A stretch of DNA of 64,000 nt, taken from positions 1 through 64,000 of the forward strand of contig NZ_JAUOPE010000008.1 in assembly GCF_030546755.1 (NCBI RefSeq), read 5' to 3'. The translations under genes were made by a program, and so were the position numbers. This DNA is from Colwellia sp. 1_MG-2023 (GTDB lineage: Bacteria > Pseudomonadota > Gammaproteobacteria > Enterobacterales > Alteromonadaceae). A model generated the notes under the pieces. That model had not been told where the DNA came from. It ran no database searches and saw only the letters and a program-made list of their open reading frames with translations. This document shows, piece after piece, positions 1-9,257 of the stretch (position 1 is the first letter of the stretch; the number at the start of each line of letters is the position of its first letter).

Positions 1-36
1 TTACGTCCAATGGACTTATGTAAAATCAATGTAATG

Positions 37-130
37 TGAGTGCCCACACAAATTGCATGATAACTAATTGTTAAAGATGCCTACTGATGTAGGTATGCCG
101 AATCGTTCACGGATGAACGTTTTATTCGGC
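37..130 (-). promoter_or_regulatory. rRNA operon leader with boxB-like hairpins, boxA and boxC
   Basis: Read on the minus strand, this stretch resembles the leader that precedes 16S rRNA in enterobacterial rrn operons. A hairpin (arms at 97-103 and 124-130) is followed by a short second hairpin (81-94), a boxA-like GCATCTTTAACA (69-80) and a boxC-like TGTGTGGGCACTC (about 40-52). In known rrn leaders boxA loads the Nus antitermination complex. The 16S gene itself must start left of position 1 and is not in the window. Confidence 0.8.
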
Positions 131-207
131 GCGAGGTAACAATCTCATTCGTTGTTAAACCGCGTTGCTTAATTCAGGTTCTAGCCCTTACCTCAAGCGA
201 GATGCGC

Positions 208-235
208 ATTCTACGCACCTGAGTTTTAATGTCAA
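208..235 (-). promoter_or_regulatory. rrn promoter, proximal (P2-like)
   Basis: On the minus strand there is a consensus -35 TTGACA (230-235), a 16-bp spacer and a -10 TAGAAT (208-213). A GC-rich GCGC discriminator follows directly, which is typical of stringently controlled rRNA promoters. It fires towards the rrn leader. Confidence 0.8.
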
Positions 236-367
236 CATTTTATTTAAAGAATTTTCATTTTTTTCAAAAGAAAGTTTTTAAACATTATGTTCAAGGTTTT
301 GCTATCAATAAGGATAACTAAACCACTTAAAACTCGCTTCTCAGGTCTCCCTGAAGAAGTGGAGCGC

Positions 368-395
368 ATTTTAGGGATTTCTGTGAGAACGTCAA
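368..395 (-). promoter_or_regulatory. rrn promoter, distal (P1-like)
   Basis: Second minus-strand promoter of the same design: -35 TTGACG (390-395), 16-bp spacer, -10 TAAAAT (368-373), then a GCGCTCC discriminator. The A/T-rich stretch at about 396-430 sits where an UP element would be. The 133-bp distance to the proximal promoter fits the tandem P1/P2 arrangement of many gammaproteobacterial rrn operons. Confidence 0.75.
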
Positions 396-477
396 CCCTT
401 TTTTGAAGTTTATTTTAAAAAAGAGTCCGAGTGATTAAAAATAGTACAGTGTTTATATTTTTACTAGTTTAAAAATC

Positions 478-505
478 AAAAAAAGTGCAAAGATGCACTT
501 TTTTT
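478..505 (-). terminator. Rho-independent terminator after pssA
   Basis: GTGCA (485-489), a 4-nt loop and TGCAC (494-498) are flanked by an A-run on the left and a T-run on the right, so it can work in both directions. It lies just past the pssA stop and insulates pssA from the rrn promoters. Confidence 0.8.
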
Positions 506-531
506 AAATATTGATAAAGAAAGACTCCTAA

Positions 532-1359
532 TTATTTATCTTTATTTGACTCGTTAATTTCTGAGTCGTTAATATGTTTATCTTCAGCTTTAAACTCTGC
601 ATCTTGATCATCTCCAACCACATGTTCGAGTTTTAATTTTTTTACCGTCCTTATTGTCGTAAACGGGCCTGAAGAAGCGTAAAGAACAAAAATAACCGTT
701 AGTAGCTCAGCTGGACTTGCTGCAACAATAACAAAAACTAAGACTATCAATAATACAACGATAAAATTAACCTTGCCTTTCCAGTCAACATCTTTAAAGC
801 TGTTATACCTAAAATTACTCACCATGAGTAAGCCACTTACTATAGTAATAACTCCCATGACAATACCAAAGTCTTGGCCTGCTAATTGGTATTCAGTGCC
901 TAACCATACCAAGCTAGCAATAACACCAGCGGCAGCGGGACTAGCTAATCCTTGAAAATATCTTTTATCAGCAACACCAACTTGAGTATTAAACCTTGCA
1001 AGTCTTAAAGCAGCAGCAGCGACAAAAACGAATGCTGCTAACCAGCCAAATTTCCCCATTCCTGATAATGCCCAATTATATACAACTAAACCAGGTGCTA
1101 TACCAAAAGATACCATATCAGCCATACTATCGTATTCAGCACCGAACTCACTTTGAGTGTTTGTCATTCTTGCTACACGGCCATCCAATCCGTCAAATAT
1201 CATCGCGATAAAAATTGCGATTGAGGCACTTTCAAAATGACCATTCATAGATGAGACAACAGCAAAAAAACCGGAGAATAAACCCGCCGTTGTTAATAAG
1301 TTAGGTAATAAATATATACCACGAGTAGGTGTTTGTTCAGATGAGTTTTTATTTAGCAT
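532..1359 (-). CDS. pssA: CDP-diacylglycerol--serine O-phosphatidyltransferase
   Basis: This 275-residue integral membrane enzyme transfers a phosphatidyl group from CDP-diacylglycerol to serine, the first committed step to phosphatidylethanolamine. The CDP-alcohol phosphotransferase signature D-x2-D-G-x2-A-R-x8-G-x3-D-x3-D is complete: D56, D59, G60, A63, R64, G73, D77 and D81. Hydrophobic segments continue through about residue 230, and the C-terminal tail (about 240-275) is acidic and polar, probably cytoplasmic. It belongs to the multi-spanning type II PssA family rather than the phospholipase-D-like E. coli enzyme. It is monocistronic, with its own terminator. Confidence 0.92.
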   Translation of the reverse strand: MLNKNSSEQTPTRGIYLLPNLLTTAGLFSGFFAVVSSMNGHFESASIAIFIAMIFDGLDGRVARMTNTQSEFGAEYDSMADMVSFGIAPGLVVYNWALSGMGKFGWLAAFVFVAAAALRLARFNTQVGVADKRYFQGLASPAAAGVIASLVWLGTEYQLAGQDFGIVMGVITIVSGLLMVSNFRYNSFKDVDWKGKVNFIVVLLIVLVFVIVAASPAELLTVIFVLYASSGPFTTIRTVKKLKLEHVVGDDQDAEFKAEDKHINDSEINESNKDK

Positions 1360-1539
1360 ATAAAGATTTTTTAATAAAAATAAAGGCGTAATCTATCATA
1401 CCTATTATTAGTTCGCATATAAAATGTAACTTAATAGTCATGAAATTAATTAGAATATTTGTAAACTTGCAATTGACTTGTTATAAGTTCTATATAGGTA
1501 ATTATTTTCAATACTGAAAATAACAATCAGGTAGTTTGT

Positions 1540-1950
1540 ATGAAAATTCAAAAATTTACATTGGGATTATTTCTCTTTAGTTCATTCGCTTATAGCATGG
1601 CAGAGAATGTTATCGTTTACCGATGGGTTGACAGTAATAATGTTGTTCACTTTAGTCAGCATCAACCAAAGCACGACAATTATACTGAAATTTCTATGTC
1701 AAATACTGTTAAAGCTAAAACAGAAACAAAAGATGACATAACTGAAAATAAACCTGAAACACCTATTAAAATTGCAGCAACACCAAATAAATGTGATGAA
1801 GCAAAAGCCAATGTAGAAACATTAAAAGGTTTCGATAAAATACAATACACTAATGCAAAAGGTGAATTACAAGTATTGAGCGACCAAGAAAAAGTACAGC
1901 AGTTGGCGGTAAACGAAAAACAAGTTGAAGTCTATTGTGGAACTAATTAA
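1540..1950 (+). CDS. DUF4124 domain-containing exported protein
   Basis: This is a 136-residue secreted protein of unknown function. An N-terminal signal peptide (cleavage probably after residue 21, ...SMA) is followed by a DUF4124 motif: YRWVD, N, VVHFSQ and P at about residues 27-44. The middle is rich in K, E and T and looks disordered. Two cysteines (about C84 and C133) could pair in the periplasm. It sits alone between pssA (divergent) and rpsO (convergent). Family membership is clear from the motif; no function is known. Confidence 0.75.
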   Translation: MKIQKFTLGLFLFSSFAYSMAENVIVYRWVDSNNVVHFSQHQPKHDNYTEISMSNTVKAKTETKDDITENKPETPIKIAATPNKCDEAKANVETLKGFDKIQYTNAKGELQVLSDQEKVQQLAVNEKQVEVYCGTN

Positions 1951-1970
1951 TTTTTAGTATTTTCTAACGA

Positions 1971-1998
1971 AAAAAAGAGCCGAAAGGCTCTTTTTTTA
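1971..1998. terminator. Bidirectional terminator between the DUF4124 gene and rpsO
   Basis: AAAGAGCC (1974-1981), loop gaaa, GGCTCTTT (1986-1993), with A-run and T-run on either side. It lies between two convergent genes and can serve both. Confidence 0.85.
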
Positions 1999-2014
1999 TA
2001 TAGAATACAATCGA

Positions 2015-2284
2015 TTAACGACGTAATCCTAATTTACCGATTAAGGTAGTGTAACGCTCAACGTTTTTACCTTTTAAGTAATCAAGTAATTTACGACGTT
2101 GGCTTACCATGCGTAATAAACCACGACGTGAGTGGTGATCATGGATGTGCTCTTGGAAATGACCTTGAAGGTGGTTGATTTGCGTAGTTAATAAAGCAAC
2201 TTGTACTTCAGGAGAACCTGTATCACCTTCTTTTTGAGCATATTCTGCAACGATTGCAGCTTTTTCTGTAGCGTTTAAAGACAT
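2015..2284 (-). CDS. rpsO: 30S ribosomal protein S15
   Basis: This 89-residue protein has the standard S15 length. It binds the central domain of 16S rRNA early in 30S assembly. Conserved features include the N-terminal [12 protein letters not shown] region, [11 protein letters not shown], the [21 protein letters not shown] core helix and the C-terminal GLRR. It lies downstream of truB, the usual order in gammaproteobacteria, but has its own promoter in the 131-bp gap. S15 usually represses its own translation; no specific structure was resolved here. Confidence 0.97.
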   Translation of the reverse strand: MSLNATEKAAIVAEYAQKEGDTGSPEVQVALLTTQINHLQGHFQEHIHDHHSRRGLLRMVSQRRKLLDYLKGKNVERYTTLIGKLGLRR

Positions 2285-2374
2285 TTTTAATCCTTAGTGT
2301 GAAATACCTAATTGGTATTAATAATAATCCCATCTGCCAAACACTAATTCAGCAAGGACGGTAAAAGAGCGCGT

Positions 2375-2402
2375 ATTCTAGCAACATATCTAACGAATGC
2401 AA
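2375..2402 (-). promoter_or_regulatory. Probable rpsO promoter
   Basis: Minus-strand TTGCAT (2397-2402), 16-bp spacer, TAGAAT (2375-2380), about 90 bp before the rpsO start. Its position matches the separate rpsO promoter known in E. coli. Confidence 0.6.
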
Positions 2403-2415
2403 TAGATTTATACAA

Positions 2416-3363
2416 TTATTGCATGTCTACCACCGTTATTCGTTTAGGTGCGACGAGTCCATCATCATCAATGATCCCCACACCGATAAATTCATCACTA
2501 TTATCCTCACCAATATAGACTTGTACCATTCCTTCTGCAGGTGAATTTTCGGCTTTAACTGGGTTGCCATGGCGTAAGAAGTTCGCCGACATTTCATCTA
2601 CATACACTTTTGGAATTCCATCACAAGCTGTATTCATAGGTAACAATAATGGATCTAAGAGCGTAGAGGGCGAAATATTTTGCTCGTTAGCCTGTTCAAG
2701 TAGTGTTTCAAGTTGCTCTATGGTTACCATTTTATCTGTAGGATAATTGCCAACAGCACTTCGATGAAGATGAGCGACATGTGCTCCACAACCCAGTAAT
2801 TCACCTAAATCATCAACAATAGTTCGAATGTACGTGCCTTTAGATACGTGAATATCTAAATCAACCTCATCATTTTCAAAACGTAATAACGTAAGATGAA
2901 AAACCGTAATATCTCGAGACTCTCTAGGAACTTCAATACCTTCTCTGGCATATTTATATAAAGGTTGTCCTTGATATTTTAACGCCGAATACATTGAAGG
3001 TACTTGCTTTGTCGTACCACGAAATTGATCAAGAGCATCCGCTAATTGTTCCGCAGAAATATTAACGGGTTTATGACTTACGACTTCACCATCGGCATCG
3101 CTAGTGGTGGTTCTGATCCCTAACTTAGCCGTAACTTGATACCTTTTATCCGTATCAAGTAAGAATTGAGAAAATTTAGTTCCTTCGCCTAAACAAATTG
3201 GTAACATTCCTGTTGCCAGTGGATCTAATGCCCCTGTATGCCCAGCTTTTTGTGCAAAATAAAGTCTTTTAACTTTTTGTAAGGCACTATTTGACGACAT
3301 TTCATATGGTTTATCCAATAATAAAACCCCATTAATTGGACGACCTTTTCTACGTTTAGCCAT
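2416..3363 (-). CDS. truB: tRNA pseudouridine-55 synthase
   Basis: This 315-residue enzyme makes pseudouridine 55 in the T-loop of tRNAs. The catalytic aspartate is in GALDPLATG (D47). Other conserved pieces are GVLLLDKP near the N terminus, YSALK and the RTIVDDLG helix. The C-terminal PUA-like region reaches the end. It follows rbfA by 4 bp, so the two are almost certainly cotranscribed as part of the rimP-nusA-infB-rbfA-truB group. Confidence 0.96.
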   Translation of the reverse strand: MAKRRKGRPINGVLLLDKPYEMSSNSALQKVKRLYFAQKAGHTGALDPLATGMLPICLGEGTKFSQFLLDTDKRYQVTAKLGIRTTTSDADGEVVSHKPVNISAEQLADALDQFRGTTKQVPSMYSALKYQGQPLYKYAREGIEVPRESRDITVFHLTLLRFENDEVDLDIHVSKGTYIRTIVDDLGELLGCGAHVAHLHRSAVGNYPTDKMVTIEQLETLLEQANEQNISPSTLLDPLLLPMNTACDGIPKVYVDEMSANFLRHGNPVKAENSPAEGMVQVYIGEDNSDEFIGVGIIDDDGLVAPKRITVVDMQ

Positions 3364-3367
3364 TTAC

Positions 3368-3769
3368 TTACTCAGCTCCTGGCTCAACATCTACGTCGCT
3401 TTCATGATTTTTCTCATCTTCAGCAATCGCTTTATCTACCAAGTTGCCCATTCTTACACCTTCAACCATAGATTTGTCATAGACAAAACGTAATTCAGGC
3501 ATAATGCGCGCTTTGATACGCTTTGCTAATAGTGTACGAATATAACTTGAAGCGTCATTTAAAATCTTAATAGACTCATCAACATTTTGACCTTCTAAAG
3601 TAAAAAAGGTCACAAATATTTTTGCATAAGCTAAATCACGTGTTATTTCCACAGCGTTAACCGTTACCATACCTAAACGAGGATCTTTAACTTCACGTTG
3701 GATGATCATCGCAATTTCTTTTTGGATTTCTTGACCGACTCTGTCGGTACGAGCAAATTCTCTTGCCAT
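3368..3769 (-). CDS. rbfA: 30S ribosome-binding factor A
   Basis: This 133-residue KH-type RNA-binding protein helps 16S rRNA maturation and 30S assembly, especially in the cold. The N terminus [20 protein letters not shown] and the conserved [10 protein letters not shown] stretch identify it. The last 20 residues are acidic. It lies between infB and truB. A terminator-like hairpin sits upstream, after infB, so its expression may depend partly on read-through or on a local promoter. Confidence 0.95.
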   Translation of the reverse strand: MAREFARTDRVGQEIQKEIAMIIQREVKDPRLGMVTVNAVEITRDLAYAKIFVTFFTLEGQNVDESIKILNDASSYIRTLLAKRIKARIMPELRFVYDKSMVEGVRMGNLVDKAIAEDEKNHESDVDVEPGAE

Positions 3770-3828
3770 AATGGCTACTCCTCGTAACGCTATAAAAAGC
3801 TATTGATAATTCCAATAAACTTTATAGC

Positions 3829-3856
3829 AAAAAATGGAGGCTAAGCCCCCATTTCA
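3829..3856 (-). terminator. Terminator-like hairpin between infB and rbfA
   Basis: On the minus strand ATGGGGGC-TTA-GCCTCCAT is followed by TTTTTT. It lies within the infB-rbfA gap, so it probably attenuates rather than blocks transcription into rbfA-truB. Confidence 0.6.
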
Positions 3857-3988
3857 TTAATCATATTGTGATGTCTGTTGTTTTAGATTGAAGCTAATAT
3901 TAATTAGAGCGAGGCGGAAGCACACAGTTAACGAACGTCAATGAGTACTTCCAACAATGCTATTATTGAAATTAGCAATAAAATAAAG

Positions 3989-6670
3989 TTACAGGCTACG
4001 TTGTACTTCTACCGTTTCAAATACTTCGATTTGGTCACCAACGCGAACATCATTATAGTTCTTAACGCCAATGCCACATTCAGTATCTTTACGAACTTCT
4101 TGAACATCATCTTTAAAACGACGTAATGACTCAAGTTCACCTTCATAAATCACCACGTTTTCACGTAGTACACGAATAGGTGCAGAACGTTTAATGATAC
4201 CTTCAGTAACCATACAACCCGCGATAGCACCAATTTTTGGCGACTTAAATACATCACGTACTTGAGCAAGACCAATAATTTCTTGTTTAAATTCAGGTGC
4301 AAGCATACCGCTCATTGCTTGCTTAACTTCGTCGATCAATGCATAAATAACACTGTAGTATCGTAAATCAATCTTTTCAGATTCAATAATCTTACGAGCA
4401 GCAGCATCAGCACGAACATTGAAACCAACCACAATCGCATTGGAAGCAGCCGCTAATGTTGCATCTGTTTCAGTAATTCCACCAACACCTGAACCAATAA
4501 TCTTCACTTTCACTTCATCCGTTGAAAGTTTGACTAATGAATCCGAAATCGCTTCTAACGAACCTTGTACATCTGACTTAAGTACCACATTTACTTCTGA
4601 AATATCGCCTTCAGCCATATTTGCAAACATGTTTTCAAGTTTAGATTTTTGTTGACGAGCAAGTTTAACATCACGGAATTTACCTTGACGATATAAAGCA
4701 ACTTCGCGTGCTTTCTTCTCATCTTTAACAACGGTAGCTTCATCACCAGATTGCGGCACACCGCTTAAACCTAAAATTTCAACTGGAATTGAAGGGCCGG
4801 CAGATTGAATAGCTTTACCATTTTCATCACGCATTGCACGAACACGGCCATACTCTAAACCACAAAGTACGATATCTCCTTGATTCAACGTTCCTTCTTG
4901 AACAAGTACCGTTGCAACAGGACCACGACCTTTATCTAGTTTAGACTCAACAACCACACCGCTTGCCATTTTATCAACAACAGCCGTTAGCTCTAAAACT
5001 TCTGATTGAAGAAGAATAGAATCGAGTAATTCATCAATACCTAAACCAGTTTTAGCAGAAACATGACAAAACTGTACATCCCCACCCCAATCTTCCGGGA
5101 TAACGTCGTGTTGTGACAATTCAGTTTTAACACGATCAGGATCAGCAGTTTCTTTATCCATTTTGTTAACGGCAATAATAATTGGCGCTTCAGAAGCTTT
5201 TGCATGTTGAATAGCTTCAATCGTTTGTGGCATAACGCCATCATCAGCAGCAACAACAATAATAACAATATCAGTCGCTTTAGCACCACGAGAACGCATA
5301 GCTGTAAACGCAGCATGTCCTGGAGTATCTAAGAAAGTGATCATGCCATGACCAGTTTCTACATGGTATGCACCGATATGCTGTGTAATACCACCCGCTT
5401 CACCATCGGCAACTTTTGCTTCACGAATATGGTCAAGTAATGATGTTTTACCATGATCAACGTGACCCATGATAGTAACAACAGGTGCACGCGTAATTGC
5501 ATCACCAGCATCACCACGATCAGAAAGTACCGCTTCTTCAAGGGCATTTTCTTTCACTAATACCACTTCACGACCCATTTCTTCAGCAACGAGTGCTGCA
5601 GTTTCTTGGTCAATAACTTGGTTAATAGTCGCCATAGCGCCCATTTTGAACATAGTTTTCACAACTTCAGCGCCTTTTACAGACATTTTATTGGCTAACT
5701 CAGCCACTGAAATCGTTTCACCGATACGAACTTCATTCATTTTAGCTTCAACAGGTTTTGTGAAACCATGTTTTAAGCTTTGCGGTGCAGATAATGTTTG
5801 TTTACCTTTACCACCACGACCGCCTTTAGCATTGCGATCTTGTTGATTATTCTTTTTCTTACGACGACGACGTCCACCTTCATCGGCAGAGTCAACTTTA
5901 TCTTCCGCTTCTTGTGCGTATTTAGAAGACGTTAAATGAACAACTTCTTTTTCTTTCGCTTTACGTTCAGCTTCTTGAGCTTGCCAACGAGCTTCGTTTT
6001 CTTCGGCAAGTTTACGAGCAGCTTCTGCTGATTCTTTCGCTTCTGCTTCAATCTTAGCAGCCGCTTCAGCTTCTTGTTGAAGTCGTAATGCTTTTGCCTC
6101 ATCACTTTCAGCAGCTTTTACTGGTGTTTGCTGAGCTTCTTCAATATTTTTAGCTTTAGCTTGAGCCGCTTGTTTTGCTTTTGCTTCAGCTTCTGCTTTA
6201 GCCTGTGCCTTACGTTCAGCTTCCGCTTCTGCTTTTGCGGCTGCAGCAGCTTTTGCATTTTCAGCTTCTTTTGCTTCAGCAATTGCTTTTGCTTCAGCTT
6301 CGGCTGCAGCTTTAGCAGCCGCTTCTTCAGCTGCTTTAGCTTCAGCTTCGGCCATTTGTTGCTCTTCTAATTCACTACGCTTAACGTAAGTACGCTTTTT
6401 ACGTACTTCAACTTGCACAGATTTAGCTTTGCTGCCGCTGCCCATAGTCAATGTAGATTTTTTCTTACGGCTTAACGTCATCTTGCTTGGTTTAGCAGAT
6501 GAATCATCACCGTGTTGTTTTTTAAGATGTTCAAGAAGAGACTCTTTCTCTTCTTGGGATACAGAATCCGATGCACTTTTCGTTACACCAATATCTGCCA
6601 ATTGCCCAACCAATCTATCGACCGGTGCGCCTATTTCATTGGCAAGTTCTTCTACTGTTACAGATGCCAT
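3989..6670 (-). CDS. infB: Translation initiation factor IF-2
   Basis: This 893-residue GTPase places fMet-tRNA in the ribosomal P site and promotes subunit joining. An N-terminal IF2_N domain (residues 1-55) is followed by a long Ala/Glu/Lys-rich segment (about 90-250) that should form helix or coiled coil, then a basic RRRRKKK patch and the second IF2_N domain. The G domain carries [13 protein letters not shown] and NKMD, with domains II, III and the fMet-tRNA-binding C domain behind it. The length is close to E. coli IF2 alpha. It follows nusA by 22 bp. Confidence 0.97.
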   Translation of the reverse strand: MASVTVEELANEIGAPVDRLVGQLADIGVTKSASDSVSQEEKESLLEHLKKQHGDDSSAKPSKMTLSRKKKSTLTMGSGSKAKSVQVEVRKKRTYVKRSELEEQQMAEAEAKAAEEAAAKAAAEAEAKAIAEAKEAENAKAAAAAKAEAEAERKAQAKAEAEAKAKQAAQAKAKNIEEAQQTPVKAAESDEAKALRLQQEAEAAAKIEAEAKESAEAARKLAEENEARWQAQEAERKAKEKEVVHLTSSKYAQEAEDKVDSADEGGRRRRKKKNNQQDRNAKGGRGGKGKQTLSAPQSLKHGFTKPVEAKMNEVRIGETISVAELANKMSVKGAEVVKTMFKMGAMATINQVIDQETAALVAEEMGREVVLVKENALEEAVLSDRGDAGDAITRAPVVTIMGHVDHGKTSLLDHIREAKVADGEAGGITQHIGAYHVETGHGMITFLDTPGHAAFTAMRSRGAKATDIVIIVVAADDGVMPQTIEAIQHAKASEAPIIIAVNKMDKETADPDRVKTELSQHDVIPEDWGGDVQFCHVSAKTGLGIDELLDSILLQSEVLELTAVVDKMASGVVVESKLDKGRGPVATVLVQEGTLNQGDIVLCGLEYGRVRAMRDENGKAIQSAGPSIPVEILGLSGVPQSGDEATVVKDEKKAREVALYRQGKFRDVKLARQQKSKLENMFANMAEGDISEVNVVLKSDVQGSLEAISDSLVKLSTDEVKVKIIGSGVGGITETDATLAAASNAIVVGFNVRADAAARKIIESEKIDLRYYSVIYALIDEVKQAMSGMLAPEFKQEIIGLAQVRDVFKSPKIGAIAGCMVTEGIIKRSAPIRVLRENVVIYEGELESLRRFKDDVQEVRKDTECGIGVKNYNDVRVGDQIEVFETVEVQRSL

Positions 6671-6692
6671 CTATTTTGTACTCCCGGTGCTA

Positions 6693-8186
6693 TTACTCTT
6701 CATTAAACCAACAAATATTACGCGCGGCCATAATAAGCTCGCCTGCTTTGGTTTCATCTAACTCTTCAATATCTGAAATTTCATCAACACCTTGTTCCGC
6801 TAAATCTTCAAGAGTAACAACTCCTCGACTTGCTAAAACAAATGCCAAATGACGCTCTAAACCTTCTAAATTCAATAAATCTTCAGCTGGCTCAGCGTTT
6901 TCTAAGGATTCTTCACTTGCGAGTGCTTTAGTGGTTAATGCTGCTTTTGCTCGTTCGCGAAGCTCTTCAACAATATCTTCATCCATACCATCAATATCTA
7001 ATAACTCAGATGCTGGTACGTATGCTATTTCTTCTAATGAAGTAAATCCTTCTTCGGCTAGTAACAATGCAAAATCTTCATCAATATCTAATTTGTCTGT
7101 AAATAACGATAAGACTTTGTCATTTTCAGCTTGATGTTTTTCATTCATATCATCAACGGTCATTACATTCAGTTCCCAGCCGGTTAATTGGCTAGCTAAA
7201 CGAACGTTTTGACCACTACGGCCAATCGCCATAGCAAGATTGCCTTCTTCAACAGCAATATCCATAGTGCCTTTATCTTCATCAACAATGATCGAAGCAA
7301 CTTCAGCAGGCGCCATAGCATTGATAACGAATTGTGCAGGATTGTCATCATATAAAACGATGTCTACACGCTCGCCACCTAGCTCACCCGATACTGCCTG
7401 TACTCTAGAGCCGCGCATACCAACACAAGCACCAACAGGATCAATTCGCTTATCGTTTGATTTAACGGCAATCTTTGCTCTTGAACCTGGATCGCGAGCG
7501 GCTCCTTTGATTTCAAGCATTTCTTCGCCAATTTCTGGCACTTCAACTCGGAATAACTCAATCAGCATTTCTGGTTTGGTACGAGAAACAAACAATTGAG
7601 CGCCACGTGCTTCAGGTTTAATAACATAAAGTAAACCACGGACACGATCGCCTGGACGAAATACTTCACGCGGCAATAAATCATCACGATAAATAATTGC
7701 TTCCGCGTTATTCCCTAAATCAAGAATAACACTTTCACGGCTCGCTTTTTTCACAACACCCGTGATTAATTCACCCACTTGATCTTGATACGCATCAATA
7801 ATTAATGCACGTTCAGCTTCACGTATTTTTTGTACGATAACTTGTTTTGCCGTTTGTGTGGTTACACGATCAAATTTTACCGATTCGATTTGTTCTTCAA
7901 CATAGTCACCGATTTCTAAATCAGGTTGATCATATTGAGCAGCCGACAAACTCATTTCAGCAAATGGGTTTTCTGTTTCAGCATCATCGGCAACAACTAA
8001 CCAACGTCTAAACGTATCAAATTCACCTGTTTTACGGTCAATACAAACACGTACAACAATATCGCCTTCATACTTTTTCTTGGTGGCAGTTTCTAATGCA
8101 GTTTCCATCGCTTCAAAAATACTTTCACGAGGTAATGCTTTTTCGTTAGATACAGCATCTACTACCAGTAATATTTCCTTACTCAT
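6693..8186 (-). CDS. nusA: Transcription termination/antitermination factor NusA
   Basis: This 497-residue protein binds RNA polymerase and modulates pausing, intrinsic termination and rrn antitermination. The NusA N-terminal domain (about 1-130) is followed by an S1 domain ([18 protein letters not shown]), two KH domains ([12 protein letters not shown] and [15 protein letters not shown]) and two acidic C-terminal repeats, as in E. coli. It sits between rimP and infB. Its own leader carries tandem terminators, a plausible site for self-control. Confidence 0.97.
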   Translation of the reverse strand: MSKEILLVVDAVSNEKALPRESIFEAMETALETATKKKYEGDIVVRVCIDRKTGEFDTFRRWLVVADDAETENPFAEMSLSAAQYDQPDLEIGDYVEEQIESVKFDRVTTQTAKQVIVQKIREAERALIIDAYQDQVGELITGVVKKASRESVILDLGNNAEAIIYRDDLLPREVFRPGDRVRGLLYVIKPEARGAQLFVSRTKPEMLIELFRVEVPEIGEEMLEIKGAARDPGSRAKIAVKSNDKRIDPVGACVGMRGSRVQAVSGELGGERVDIVLYDDNPAQFVINAMAPAEVASIIVDEDKGTMDIAVEEGNLAMAIGRSGQNVRLASQLTGWELNVMTVDDMNEKHQAENDKVLSLFTDKLDIDEDFALLLAEEGFTSLEEIAYVPASELLDIDGMDEDIVEELRERAKAALTTKALASEESLENAEPAEDLLNLEGLERHLAFVLASRGVVTLEDLAEQGVDEISDIEELDETKAGELIMAARNICWFNEE

Positions 8187-8223
8187 GCTACTTAGCCTTT
8201 AATAATCGTTATAATTCAATACA

Positions 8224-8685
8224 CTATTTTTCAAAATTATGAACAAGATTGCCCTTGTCAACATTACTGAAAACAAGTTCATACTCTTCATTATCTACCG
8301 TTACTATCAAGATGTCGTTTTCAACAGCATTCAAAATACCTTTGAATTTACGACGTCCGTTTAACGGTAGAGATAATCTGACATTAATCGTTTCACCTAT
8401 CGCCGCTTGATAATGTGCTAGAGAGAATAAAGGTCTATCTAAACCCGGAGATGAAACTTCTAAATTGTATTCTGTACTAATTGGATCTTCTACATCAAGC
8501 AATGCACCTACTTGACGACTAACCTCCGCACAATTATCAACATCAATGCCATTTTCATGGTCGATAAAAAGACGAAGTATCGAGTGTTTACCCGCACTAA
8601 CGAACTCTATACCTAATAATTCAACACCAACCTCTTCAACAGCTGGTCGTAACATGTCTGTTAATTTATGTTCAAATTTAGCCAA
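8224..8685 (-). CDS. rimP: Ribosome maturation factor RimP
   Basis: This 153-residue protein is needed for 30S maturation. The GIDVDNCAEVSRQVGALLDV and YNLEVSSPGLDRPLF stretches are diagnostic. The best start is TTG at 8683-8685: GGAG lies 7 nt upstream, and the ATG just before it opens only a three-codon ORF. It is the first gene of the rimP-nusA-infB operon. Confidence 0.93.
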   Translation of the reverse strand: MAKFEHKLTDMLRPAVEEVGVELLGIEFVSAGKHSILRLFIDHENGIDVDNCAEVSRQVGALLDVEDPISTEYNLEVSSPGLDRPLFSLAHYQAAIGETINVRLSLPLNGRRKFKGILNAVENDILIVTVDNEEYELVFSNVDKGNLVHNFEK

Positions 8686-8717
8686 TCATTTTCTCCAGTT
8701 TTCTAGCTTTTAGATAC

Positions 8718-8740
8718 AAAAAAAGGGCATATAGCCCAGC
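8718..8740 (-). terminator. Leader terminator t2 of the rimP-nusA-infB operon
   Basis: On the minus strand GGGC-TATAT-GCCC is followed by seven T. It ends only about 33 nt before the rimP start, so transcripts must pass it to express rimP, nusA and infB. The 13-bp sequence around its T-run (8712-8724) is repeated exactly at the upstream terminator. Confidence 0.7.
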
Positions 8741-8775
8741 GATAACACATGCTGTAATGCATCTTTTTAAGATAC

Positions 8776-8797
8776 AAAAAAACCCCAAATCGGGGCC
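8776..8797 (-). terminator. Leader terminator t1 of the rimP-nusA-infB operon
   Basis: On the minus strand CCCC-GATTT-GGGG is followed by seven T. It lies about 58 bp upstream of the second leader terminator. In E. coli two terminators also separate the metY tRNA gene from this operon; here no tRNA gene precedes them. Confidence 0.75.
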
Positions 8798-8939
8798 TAT
8801 TTTCACTGAACCCGCAATGTGTATTATTTCAAATAATGGTGTATTAATTTTGAAATAATGAACCGAAACAATAATAAGGGAGTACAAAAAACGTTGTAAT
8901 CACTTTCAGTGAAATACTGCTACGGAATAAAACGAACAA

Positions 8940-8968
8940 ATTATATAGCGCTGAGACAATAATCGCAA
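8940..8968 (-). promoter_or_regulatory. Candidate promoter of the rimP-nusA-infB operon
   Basis: Minus-strand TTGCGA (8963-8968), 17-bp spacer, consensus TATAAT (8940-8945). Transcription from here would give a leader of about 245 nt that runs through both terminator hairpins before rimP. Confidence 0.55.
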
Positions 8969-9236
8969 GTCCCTTAAAGAGATAAGTTAGTTTAATTTAT
9001 TAACCAAAAGACAGAAAAATTGACAGTTTATGAAAAAACCATCGAATATTTAGATAAATTGCGAATTAACAGTTGCTTAGTATTGATACTTTATTCATGG
9101 TATAGCATTATTCAACGATTTATTAATTTATTTACTTACTTAACATCTTCTAAATATTAGTTAGCTGTTTTAACAGCTTATAGACTATAGTTGATAATGT
9201 GATACATGTGTTTGACTCATGTATTAGTATGTTTTA
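8969..9236. other. Intergenic region, no gene seen
   Basis: A/T-rich spacer between the leftward rimP operon and the rightward csrD-like gene. I see no tRNA, conserved ORF or clear repeat. It should hold the promoter of the rightward gene, but no single candidate stands out. Confidence 0.5.
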
Positions 9237-9257
9237 TTGAGGTTTTTAAGGTTTTAT

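Noticed and set aside
3941-4126. Small rightward frame overlapping the end of infB, and many similar frames
   Set aside because: They are shadows of genes on the other strand without ribosome-binding sites.
8678-8887. A 69-codon frame in the rimP leader as a leader peptide
   Set aside because: It starts with TTG without a site, runs through both terminators and has no typical composition.
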